The notes under the pieces were generated by a model. That model ran no database searches and had not been told where the DNA came from. It saw nothing but the letters and a program-made list of their open reading frames with translations. A program made the position numbers and the translations under genes. A DNA stretch of 64,000 nucleotides from Haematococcus lacustris (taxonomy: Eukaryota; Chlorophyta; Chlorophyceae; Chlamydomonadales; Haematococcaceae): positions 10,834,447 through 10,898,446 of the forward strand of contig JASKMD010000003.1 of the NCBI GenBank assembly GCA_030144725.1, given 5' to 3'. Below, in pieces: positions 40,640 to 52,600 of the stretch; positions within the stretch are counted from its first letter, which is position 1; every line of letters begins with the position of its first letter.

Positions 40640-43600
40640 TCATCCCCCATCCTTGACACCTGCCCTAAGTCTGTAGCTGGTTCTGGCTATGCTATGTGAG
40701 CTTATGACCGCATGTCTAGTCAGCTTATTTAGCAGTTTTGTGATGTTGGTTTGCGTGATGCCTATGGCTTCCATGTGTAGTTTGGTATGTGTGTTGTAAG
40801 TGATGCCGCCTATTCCCAACAGGATGGGTCTAACTGAGACTGTGTGTCCTGCTGCGATGATGGCTTCTGCCATGGCAGCGTGTTGTGTGGTAGCGTTGTC
40901 TAGCTGTTCGGCCCATCTCGAGTCAGCGCAGTACTTGATTTCCAGCAGGGTGACGTGTTTGGTTGACTCGTTCGATCCCTGCTTCCTTTTCTTTGTGTTG
41001 TTGATCATGATGATGTCCGGGCGGGTGGTCGTGTTGGTGTCCCTGGCTGAGAGGCTCAGGACTTCGAGAGCCTTGCGTAGCGTGGCGCTGGGTAGGTCGA
41101 TGCCTTCCGTCTCGCCTCGCTCGTGGCTGCCAATGTCCGCGAACTTGATGCACCCTCCTTGGGCTCCCTTGCTGATAGCTTTCGTGATCAGGCGCCCCGC
41201 CCCGTTATGTCGTTCCTGTACTAGAGCTGTGGTGCGGCTGCAGCCCGAGAGTAGGTGTGTCGCGCTGTCGGCCTCCCCACATAGCGGGCACCGGTCATCC
41301 GCCGTCTTTCCCCAGCGCATTGCCAGTTTCTGGTTGTAGAGCCCGCCCGTTCGATAGAGTAGGGCGGTTCTCTGCGCCTCTGTTGGAATGCCCGCGTCGG
41401 TCATCACTCTTTCGCAGGAGCCTTTCGCCGCTGCCTTGGTGATTTCCTGTGACATCTGGTAGTAGATGCTCTCTTGGTTGGCGAGGCCGAGTTTATGTTT
41501 GTTGCTCATGTGCGCGCGTACACTGTGGCGGCAGTCCGGCAACGGGGTGGTGACGTTGAGTTCACTTGTTGTGCTCAGCCACGCGTGTTGCTCGGTGTGC
41601 CTGGGTGGGCAGGGGCCCGGCGTTGTGGCTTGCTCTGGGTGCCTCGCTGCGTGCTTGGCCAGTGCATCAGCTCCCTCGTTCCCGATGATGCCGGAGTGTG
41701 CACGGACTTTGAAGAAGTGTACCGTGTCCTGGCTGTTGGTCAGGATCGACGCTATCTCTGCCAGTATGTCTTTGTGGCGGTGCGTGCGGAGCGACATCGG
41801 GTTGGCGAGCGCCCTGCGTATCTGGTAGAGTGAGCAGAGGCTGTCGGTGGCGATGCGCTTGGCACCTGCCTGCAGCGCTGAGAGAATAGCTATGAGCTCT
41901 GCTCTGTTAATGGTTGTGTCGCCGGTTAGGGCAATGGTGATCCGATCGTCGCTGGCCGGCGTGTACACGCCTGCTCCCACTGATGCTCCCTCGGTGCCTT
42001 TGATGCAGCTCCCGTCCGTGTATGTCACCTTCTTCCACTCTGGTATGGCTCTGTGTGTGTGGGTGGTGGGTTGGAAGGCAGGCTGGTTAGTTTGGCGTGT
42101 ATGCCCCGTGGAGGGGAGCTCATGGTCTGCTGGTAGGCATCGGTGTTTGTGGTTGCCGCTTGGTAGCGGGGTGGGCTGGTTGTGTTGTGAGAGCTTTGCC
42201 AGGGCCGGATGTGTCCTTAGTCGTGGGTGGAGTGCGGTGGCTGTGTTGGCCAGCCAGCCCTGTGGGTTCCCATGGGTGACGAGCTGTTGCCCAGCCTGGT
42301 TCCAAACGATGTACGTGATGAGCTTGGCATGCTTGTCTGACTTGGCGGCTGCGTTGGGGTTGTTGAGAGGAACGTTGGCTATGTGCTGGCAGTACTCTGG
42401 GTAGCTTCTCAACATGTCTATGTGTTTGGGGTACGAGATGCCTTTCTTGCCAGGTATGAGCAGGATAGTGGCCATAGCCTCCTCTTGTGTGGCAGAGTGT
42501 ATGGCATGTCTGATGCATTTCAGGGCTATGGCATCCTCTGCTGGCACGTTCCATGTGGAGAGCCCTGTGTGTCTGACAAGGAGACAGTTGTGGTGTGCCC
42601 CATAGGCTGTGTCATTGATGTCTGGGCTCCAGTATGTTGTGGTTTCAGCCCTGACTGTGAGTGGGTTAGCCCATCTCTGGACCGTGCTGGGGAAGTGGTG
42701 AGTGTTGTAGAGGTTAGAGATGGCTTGGTCTTGTGCTGCTTGAATGGGTTGATGGTTGTTTTGTGTGTCGTGCCTACGGAAGAGGGCTACCAGCTCGGTG
42801 GCATGATCCCTTGGGTGTGGGGTGTGTTGCAGCCACGTGGCGAGGTCTTGCTGTTTGCTTTTAGTGATCAGGCCCACTGTGCGTCCTGCCTCGTCGTGGG
42901 CTATCACATGTGTGGGGAGGCTGTATTGGGGCAGGGTGGGTCCCTGGCTCCCTTCACTCGTGGCTGGTGTGATGATGTGGGCGTGTTGCTGGATGGTGGT
43001 TTCGCATCTCCCCGTTCCTACGATGTCAGTTTGCGGGTTGACGGGCGAGACTTGGAAGGTGGCCTTTGAGTGCAGGTCGATACAGCGGGGCAGCCATGTG
43101 TGGGGGTCGGGTAGGCCCTGCCGGGTGTGACCTGGGAGGCCCGCGTCGGGTGGTGGGCGCCCCGTCCCTTGCCTCCTATTGTTCTCCGCGTCGTACTCCT
43201 TTTGCTTGGCGGTGTAGTCTATGTGCGCTTGGATGAGCGCATTGGGTTCGGTTGTGGGGTGCCAGTGGACCTGCAGCAGGTCAGTTGCCGCTGATTGTTT
43301 CATGTCGCCTTTGAGGTCGTCCGAGCCGTGTGCGCAGACGGGGCAGAGCCAATGGTTATTGGTAGTCGTCCCAGCAAGGCCTGTCTGAGCTAGGCAGGCT
43401 GGGTGGTAGGCTCTCATGCAGTTGTTGCACATTGGGCTATCCCCTATAGGTTCCCAACATAGTTCACAAGTGCACACATGTTTAGCATCTGCTCTGCTGA
43501 TGTCTTCTGTGTGCATGGGCGTGTAGCCTTCTTCCTTGCACATCTGGAGTGCCCATTTCTCTATAATGGTGGGTCCCCAATGCACGTTGTAGTAGCTTTC

Positions 43601-46600
43601 TTTGTTAATGCCGTTCCAGTGCCATCCATCAATCTTGGTGATGGATTCTTGGTGATCATACATGGCTCCTAGCGTGATCCCTAGTTCCTTGGCATTGCGT
43701 TCGCACGCGGCATTAGCTTTCCAGCTGGGGAGGCTATCTAGGGTCATGATGGGTATGTGTATCACCTCCTCTGGTATGGTCTGGATGTGTCTGTCGTCTG
43801 CTTGTCTCTTACTGCCAATCTTGGGCGGTGGTTTAGGTTGTGGGGTCGCGGGTGGTGGGTTGAGGGCTTTGTTCCTAAGCCTAGAGCTGCGCCGTCGGGT
43901 GTCGTCGGGTTGATGGGCACATTCCGCAGTGGGTTCCTGTGCGGGTGGCTGTGTGGGAGGCTGCTTGGCTTCCGCGTAGGACCTGATGTCAGCGTAGCGG
44001 TGTTTACTGTCCTCCTCGGCTACGATGGGTGCGAGTTCTGTCAGGCCCGCGGCCCAGTGCTTGATCTGTCTTTGTGCAGCGGGCAGGTTTAAGGTGGTGT
44101 CGCGTGTGTCTGCGATGGCTTTCGCTTCTATCGCGGTCGGGCACTTATCCCGGGACGCCATGGCCGCCAGCTTGTTGAGGGCGATGTAGTGTTTTTGCTT
44201 GACCTTGTTGCCGAAGCGATCCTTCAGCATCTTTCCCGATATGATGTATGTGTCGTCGGCAATGGCGTGCTGGAGCTCATACGCATGCTTGATACCAAGG
44301 CTCTTGAGGCAAGTGATGCTAGCGTTGACTATGTCGTGTGGGAGGGGGCTGTTGTCCTGTGTGATGAGCTGCCCAAGTAGTTTGGTTTCCTTAGGGTACA
44401 GTTCTTCTCCTTGGTGTGTGGCCTTGAGCTGGGCTGTGGTCGCATGGAGGAGTTGCCTGGCACGAAGGGTGTGTTGCAGCATATTGATCATGCGGTGTCC
44501 GTGCTTGGCAGCTTGAGCGTAGAGCCAAGTGATCTGTTTGTGGAGCATGCTCCTGGTTATGTGGGCATGTGTGTCGTCCGCAGATTGGAGGCTATGTATG
44601 AGGGCTGTGGTGTTCCTTGCATGATACTCCTGGGCTGTGGAGCTGATGCCTAGGCCGAGCTTGTCTATGTCCTCCCTGATGACGGCATTGGTTGTGCCTA
44701 ACGGGAGCCTCAGCTTTTTCTTGACGCATTGGTTGACTGCTCTGTCGTATAGGTCTAGGTCTCCTGGTGTGCACGGGACTACGCAGAAGCTGTAGGCCAG
44801 GCTGGGAATGATGGCTGTTTTGATGATGTGGATGGCTTGTCTGGCGCTGGCAAAGGAGCGCCGCAGTCTCTCCAGCTTTTGTTTGAGTTGTGCCGCCATG
44901 GCCATGTGTTGTGGTTTCCAATTGAGTGTCATGGTGAGCAGGACTCCTAGGTAGGCGAAGGGTGCGGTTGGGGGGAGGTAGGTGACCGGCTTTCCTTGCA
45001 GCCGCACGTGTTGCAATTCCCTGCGGGCTTGCTTCTCCGCGTCCGCTAGTGTGCTGCACCTGCCGGACTCGTGTGCCTTGTGAAGTGCGGCTGTGGCGAG
45101 GGTTTTGCTGTGTGATATGATGAGGTGGCCCCAATCGGAGTAGGCGGAGAGCTTATCTGCCTGGCAGCGTAGGTTGCTGATCGAGTTGCATAGGATAGCG
45201 ATGTCATCCGCGTAGTCGATGCTACCAATTGTAAATCGCCCGGCGCTGTCGGTCGTCTCTGATGTAAACTTGTACCCCCTCGCTCCTACTTGGAGCCAGC
45301 GTAGGAGGGGTTCGATATAGATGAGGAACAGGAAGGGTGAGAGCGAGTCTCCCTGGATGGTGCCCCGGTCGACGGGTACGGGGTCGGTGTGGCCGTAGGG
45401 AGTTTTGAAGCGCGTTGTGGCGCCCGTGTATAGGTCCTTTACAACGTCGGTAGCGTCCGTGGGGAAGCCTAGGTCGTGCATGATCCAAAGTAGTTTGTCC
45501 TGGCAGGTGGTGTTGAACGCGCTGGTAAAGTCGACAAGGAGCGCGTAGATATCTGTCTTGGCTAGTTTAGCATCTTCAAGAGCCATGACTAGCATCTGTA
45601 GCTGCTGGGTGGTGTCTCTGTGGGACCGGAAACCAGCTTGGCAGTTGCTGAGCATCCCGTTGGCTTCTGCGTATTCGTACAGTGTCTTGGTGATGAGACT
45701 GGTCCAGAGCTTGTAGATAGTGTTTGCCAGCCCTACAGGTCTGTAGGCATTGAGATCTGTTTCCTGGCCCTTGTCCTTGTAAAGCAGGCAGGTGTCACTG
45801 GTTTTCCATGTTGTGGGTGTGCAGCCAGTGGCCCACATGATGATGAACAGCTGGTGGATAGTGTCCCTCATCTCCCATGGCAGCATCTTGATGATCTCGT
45901 TCTCAATGCCGTCTGGCCCTGGTGCTTTGCCTCCTGCCAGCCTGCTGAGGCATTCTTGAAAGCCTGCTTTGTCCATGATGGCTGTGTGCAGCCAGTGTAT
46001 ATTTTTGCAGGTGTGCATTGAGAAGGGGTCGTCCGCTTTGGCGCGGGCCCAGGGATAGTTTCTGGTCAGCGTGTTTGTGTAGTTGCCAGTTTTGGGGGTC
46101 GGCGGCGCCAGCTTCGTTCCATAGGCCTCGGTAATTATCCGGTTCAGGTCGGCCGGGGCTGTGCATGTCTTCTTGGTGTCAGGATCCGATAGCGCCTGCA
46201 GGCCCTTGTGGTCGGTGCGAGACGGGCGAAGAATGTGTTTGTTAGCTTTCTTAGGCTGGGTGCTGATGAGTTGTTGCATTCTGACTCGGGCTTGCGCGAT
46301 GGCGAGAGCGGAGTCGTCGTCGTCCAGCTGGTGTATTTGGTCGCGGTAGGAGTTGGTTAGCTTGGCGAGTGCGGCCGGCACGTGATCCTCGGTTGGGTCA
46401 TCTCCCTGGCGCGCTTGTATCGCCTCCCTCACCTCTGCGTTGGTCGTGTCCGTCTCTGGGATGAGATCTCCAATCGTCGGGTGGGAGCCGTTTTGTTTGA
46501 ATAGCAGTCTTGCCTGCCGGCAGAGGTTCCTAGTAGTCTTGAGCTTTTCCCCTAGTGCCAGTCTGATCCTGCACATGGTTCTGCGTTGGTAGTGTTGCCC

Positions 46601-49600
46601 TCCTCTTGTAAGGGTCTTAGTGTTGCATGTCTGCATGGCAGTCCTCCTGCAGGTTTCCAGGAGGGTAGTGAGCATAATAGATGCGGTGTCCACAGCCTCC
46701 CTGGCTGTGAGACCTGCCACTTGTGCTAGACGTTGTGGCTGGTGTGGGTTTGCCTTGTCTAGCGTGGCCAGGAAGTGGGTGGCTTCTGTGTACATAGGTG
46801 CCAGGTAGGCTGTCAGTCGTGCATGTAGCTGTGGGGCGCCTGAGCTGGGCTGTTGCCCAGCTAGGCGGTAGGCTTCCCTGTCGTTGTTGGTGATGGGGGT
46901 GGTGAGGACGGTATGGCATTGCTTCTGGGGTGTGCGTATGGCTGCTAGGTTTATGCCCAGTCTGGCTGTGGTTAGGGTGGCGGTGAGTGGTCTGTGGTCA
47001 CTGAGGTACGCGTGCGTGTCGACGTGCGTGCGGTGCACTGATCCGTGTCGAGCATCGCGCGTGAGGATGGCGTCGATGCGGCTGTTGCAGTGTGGTTGTT
47101 GGTAGGTCCAGGCCCGGTCGCCGGGGTCGGCCTCGGACAGGAGCAGCTTATCAGCGAACTTCCTCATCATGCGGTCTTGTGTATACTCGGTGTGTCCATA
47201 TCGATCTTCTTTTCTCATCGTGGCGTTGATGTCGCCCGCCAGAATGAGTGATCCGGGAGCGCGTTCTGTGGTTGTTCGTATGTGTTCCTGCATTTTCTCT
47301 CGCAGCGGGATCGCGTTGTCGTTGTCTCCTGAGGGCCAGTACGTGGCTACGATGGTAAGCTCTTCGCATTTGTGCTGGCGTAGGGTCAGGATCACGCATC
47401 GAGTATTTACTTCCGCGTCTGTGCACGGCGGTAGCATAGTGGCATGCGTCTGGATAGCAAGGTCGTGTTTGATGCCTATGAGTACCTCGCTGTGGCCTCG
47501 GTGGCGGTGGACAATATAGTTGGGCATAACTCGTTTTAGCCATCCGCAGCTGGGGTTGTTGCTCTTTGGTTGGGTCATAGTCTCAGTGAGAATCAGGATG
47601 TCCGGGCTCTGCGTGTGCGCTAGGTGTAGGACATCTTTTCTGGACCTATGGAGGCCTCTGACGTTGAAGGTAGTGAGGGTGATGGTTGTCCGGCTAGGTG
47701 TGGGCTGTGGCATCTGGCTTGGGAGGGTACTGCGTTGGCTTTGGGCTGTTGTGTCTTCAGGTGGGTTAGCTGTTTGGTAGGCGGTAGGGGGCAGGGTGGG
47801 GGCTACATTGAGGTATTGGTACATTGACGTCTGCGTGTGCGTGTCTCTAGGCAGAGCCCTGGGTTTAGGTCGCCGTATGGTGCTGCAACTGGTGGGACGT
47901 GATGATGCGGGCCGTGTAGTGTTGCGTTGCGTAGGAGGGGTAACCGTGGGTGCTGCTTGGCGGTTTGGCGGCTGCTGGGTGGGCTTAGCCGGTGGGTGGG
48001 CACCCTCTTGTGGCGTGTCTTTGCGCTTGGTGCTCGTTTGTTGTGAAGTGTCGGTTCTGGGTGTTGGCCGATCTGCATGGGGGCTGTGTGCGGGTGTATC
48101 CCTGCCTAAGTTCGTGAGGTCCACATAGGTGGTGCGTAGGTGTTGTTCCAGTTGCTCCGTTGTGGCGCGGGTGGTCGGGTCAGCCAGCCAGCATAAGGGC
48201 TCAATGAGGTTGGTGTTTTGCGCGGTCCCTTTTCTGATTTGGACAAGCCTGCCATGCAGCTGACTCCAGGCTGCCGGGGTGTCTAGCCGCTGTGGGTGGC
48301 CCCGTTCCGAGTCCAGCCAGTGCCAGGCGTTGTCCATGTGGCGGATGGTGGTGGCGTGGTTGTCGGTGAAAAGGATGGCAGCTACTGTGTTGGTGTGGCT
48401 GTCCGGCTTGCCGGTGGTCCCAGTGAGGAGCTCTTGAGTGATGCTGCCGTGGGGTAGTTCCTGTGTTGTTGGGCATAGGTGTAGGTCTTTATGGTAGTGG
48501 TATAGGTAGTGGTTGATGGTGGATATGGTAAAGTTGCCTTGGTCGTGGTAGATGTGTGGGAGATTGTTTTGTAGTGGGATCGGCCTATGCTCTTGCCTTG
48601 CCTTGGTGGCCAGGTCTTGGATGTGCGTGTCTAGTGTTTTGCAGTGGGTGATGACGTCTTCGGGGTTAATCATTGGTTCTCCCATGGCCATGTTAATGGC
48701 GTGCACCAAGCAACACTTCTTGTGTTGGCTTTCCCAGTAGGGCCTATGTGTTTTCCGGGGGTTGGTGGGCCCTAGCCTTGCCCCGATGCGTGCCGCTTCC
48801 GTTGTGAAGGTGTGGTTTGAGGTGCTGATGATAGGCCCAAGCCTTGCCCTGGTGCGGGCCGCTGTCATAGGTGCTGTGGGGTGCGAGATAGTGGTAATAG
48901 TTTGTATCTCGCAGGTAGCATGGTAGGCGCGATTGCCGGTGACCCGCAGCGGTGTAGGGGTCGTCGCTTCGGAGTCAAGGAGGTACCATATATCGTTGTG
49001 TTTCCTGATCGCCATGCTATGGGCGGGGGCTTTGCATAGGAAGGCGGTGATGCCGTGGGTTTCGGCTAGGGCGTCGAAGTGGCGGGTCGACCAGTCCCTT
49101 CCAGTTTTAAGGTGCGCCACGGTGTGTGTGCTGAGGCCGTAGTGTGATGTCAGGTAGAGGTTAACGACTGTGTCGTTGCACGCGCCTTGCTCGTCTCTGG
49201 CTAGCGCCCACATCTGGTCGCCTTGTCGCGCGTTGAGTTCCGAAGTGTGGAAGTTGGCCAGGTCTTGGTTACTTAACCATGGGTGTCCTACTACCATGTT
49301 CAGGGCATGGATTTGGCAATGGTGGGCTACTTGTTTCTCAAAGTAGGGTCCCTCAGGGCCAGGGTTTGGTTCTATGTCACCTGCTGCCATGAGCAGCCAG
49401 CCGATGTGTGTGAGGTAGTTAATGGCTCCCATGGTCAACCTCTTAATGTTGTCGGTGGTGTAGGTCGTGTGCGTGTTAATACGGAAGGTCATATATGCCT
49501 GGATGGTTGTGTTGTACTGGTTTATGGTATAGGTTTTGTTGTTAGTCCTTCCCGTTAGGTAGGTGTGGGTCTGGTGAGCCAGGTGTCCTATGGTTACCCA

Positions 49601-52600
49601 CCCGCTGCTGGTGCCATCTATATTGTGTAGCCAGTTGTAGGCAGTGGTGTGGGCCGTGGCTTGTAGTTTAGTGAGATTCTTGCGTTGTTTTCTTATGCAT
49701 TTGTGAGACTCTGTTTTGGTGGGTGGCTGGGGGTGGTGACGCCCAGCTCGTATCATTATCCACATGATAATGCCCATGTTGACGATGTCTATCATAGGGC
49801 ATGTCTGGGTGTTGTAAAGGGGTTCCCAATCCGCATGTCCCATGGGGGGTTGCAGAGTGGCAACAATGTGGAGGGCCCCCTTACAGTTCACAGGTTCACA
49901 GTGCATGGGTCGTCTGCTACATCTGGCGAGGACTACCGCCTGTGCATGCTTATCACTGCTGCATGCTGATTGTCTACGGGCTGTGCGGCTCTGAAGCATT
50001 GTGGAGGCTGCCAGGGCTAATGCATGTGGTTGGTATGGGTTGGTGGTGTGGCTGGTAGCATGCGCCCTGTTGATTCCAGTTCTGCCTGGGCACCAGTCCT
50101 CCCTAGTGGTGCAGGCCTTGTTGTGTAAGCTGAAGTCCTGCGGGCCATGGCCCCTTTCCGTTGATGCCGTGTCTTTGCAGCCATAGTCTGTGTGGCCTTG
50201 TCCCCTCAGCTGCTGCCGGCCTCCCCATTCTCCTGGGTAGCCTGTGGTCAGGCAAGTGGCAGTGTACGGAGTCGTGTTCCGCATGGTGGTAGCCATGGGG
50301 GTAATGTTTGCGGTGTGTCGTGGTTGCTGTGGTCTAGTGTGGTTGTATGTGCAGTTGTGGAAGGGTGTGAGGAGGGCGTGGCTCACCTCCCCATCCGCCA
50401 TCTTAGCGTCCTCTGACGCTGGCGGGGGTCCGGTCTCTGGGCTGGGTGTTCCTGCCACGGTGAGCTGCTGCTCTAGGCTGCGGCTACCGGCCAGGTGCTC
50501 TGTACTCATGCGAGGTCGCTGTGCCGCTCTCTCAACACTGAGTGGTGCGGCCGGGGGGTCTCGAGCATCTGCTGCCACCCTCCGAGCGCCCCACACCAGG
50601 CCTCCAATAGCACCTGCGGCACATTGCGTGTAACGTCGTGGCGTGTTGTGTTTAAGTATTGTGTTGTGTAGTGGTTTGTCTTGGCCCACCTGGCAGGGGA
50701 GGTGTGTGACTAGGGAGGGGTGGGTACCCCTCCCCGGTTCCAGCCTGGTCCCTCGTTGTGAATGGGGTGAAGGCCTGTGCGGGGGATGGCAGCAAGCGGC
50801 ACTGTCCCATTGAGTGCCTTCTCTGGGTAGATGCTCAGCTATGGTATGGTTGTGCATGGTAACCAAAGGGTTGAGGTTGGGGTGGGGTTGTGTGTCAACA
50901 CCCTTGTCCCTTACCGAGTTGATGGCACCACCAGCCAGGATCTGTGGTCCTCTTGGCCGCAGGGTATCCTCGCCAGCACTCTCAGTACCTGCAGCCCATG
51001 GCGTGTAGCATAGGGGTAAGGAAGGGGTAGTGTTGTGGTGTTCTGTGTGGTGTGTTCTCATCCTAACCCATAAATGGACCTCTGCTTGGGCAACCGTACG
51101 CACCAGCCATAGTGCGTCCTGGGAGGTTCGAGAGCTCCTCCCCAGGCAGGTGTGCAGTACCCGTGGTATTGCCTGCTTGGGGTGGGTCCTGTGCATCAGA
51201 TGGCAGCGGTTGGGAGCATTGGGATTGAGTAGGGGGGCAGGGAGTTGCTGAGCATTGCTAGTGGTGGATCCAAAGGTGTGTCGAGGGCGGCTGGCTGGTG
51301 TGCCCTTGCCTGCTCTACTGGAGTGGGTGTTTGGCAATGGCGCACTTCTGCTACGTACCATGATAGTTTCCCCTTGCTGGAAGCTCGCAGCCTGGGCTGT
51401 AGAGTTCGCTTCCACCGTTCCAGGGGTTGCGGCTACTGGCCGTCCTGCGCACATGATATTAGCATTTTTACAGCATGGGATGCTGGTGGGTAGGGTGGGT
51501 GTGCAGCGGTCATTCTCATTGCTCCTCACCTCCATTGAGCCCTCCTGGCTGGGGGTTTGGTGCAGGTGGGGGTCGGGATGCCTGTGGTCAGGTGAGGGGT
51601 CATCATGGGTATGGCATAGGAGGATGTTATATAACATATGGTGGTGGACATAATGGCAAAATGGGATAGTCCTCGGATGGGGCTGGCCTGAGTGTGGGTG
51701 AGTAGCGGGCTTTGTCCCGCTCACCTGTTGCAAGAGCTCGCCCATGGTACCGAGGTAATCTTCGTCCTCAGGCGGTTGGCCTACAGGGTTCCCTTCATGC
51801 CTGGCCCATGCGGCCTGAGTCGGCTGGTGAGGCTGGCGGGCATTGCCGCTGGCTGATGCCCTTCCTCTACCCTTGCTGCTGATGCCCCTGCCTGGTCCCC
51901 TGCCCATGTCTCTGCCGGAGCCGGCTGCAGGCGCACTGCTTGGCAGGGCCTGCTGCACGGCTGCATCGATCGTGGAGTCATCGAGAGTGTTGAGGCCCTC
52001 TAGGAGATCAGCGTAGGTGCTGTCCTGCTCGGCCACCACAAGAGCATGGCGTGCTGGGGTGGCACCCGGCAGGCTGAGGGCTGTTGGTATGGTGTGCTTG
52101 AAGAAATGCACCAGGTTGGGGAGGAGGGCAGAGGTGGGTAGCTCGGTGATCTTAACTAGGGAGAGGGGCTTATTGTGTATGCCCTCACAGCCTGCTGGGT
52201 AGGGTAGGGTGATGCCGGACAGCACCGCGCCAGCTGCTGTAGCTAGGATGGAGGCTGCCGTAGAGCGGTCAGGTGGAGGTGACCGGCGAAAGCCCACTGA
52301 GATGCTGAGGGTCATTCCTTCGGCTGTGATGGTGCCTACCTCTGGCGTGCAGGCCAGGGACAGAGATACTAGGGCAAGAGAGACATTGTCAGCCATGAGC
52401 AGCTGGTTCTCGCGTGGCCTAGTGCCTCGCAGCTCCGCTGTCGTGGCATGAGCTAGAGCCTGCCCTGAGGCTGTGGTGAAGACATGGGTGGGGTTAGTGA
52501 TGGCCCCGTGGAATCCCACTTCTGCTCCGGTGAAGGCCAGGAACCTGATGCTGTCCACTAGGCTGTTGCGAAGGCCCGGGTTCCCTGATACCACTGGCGC

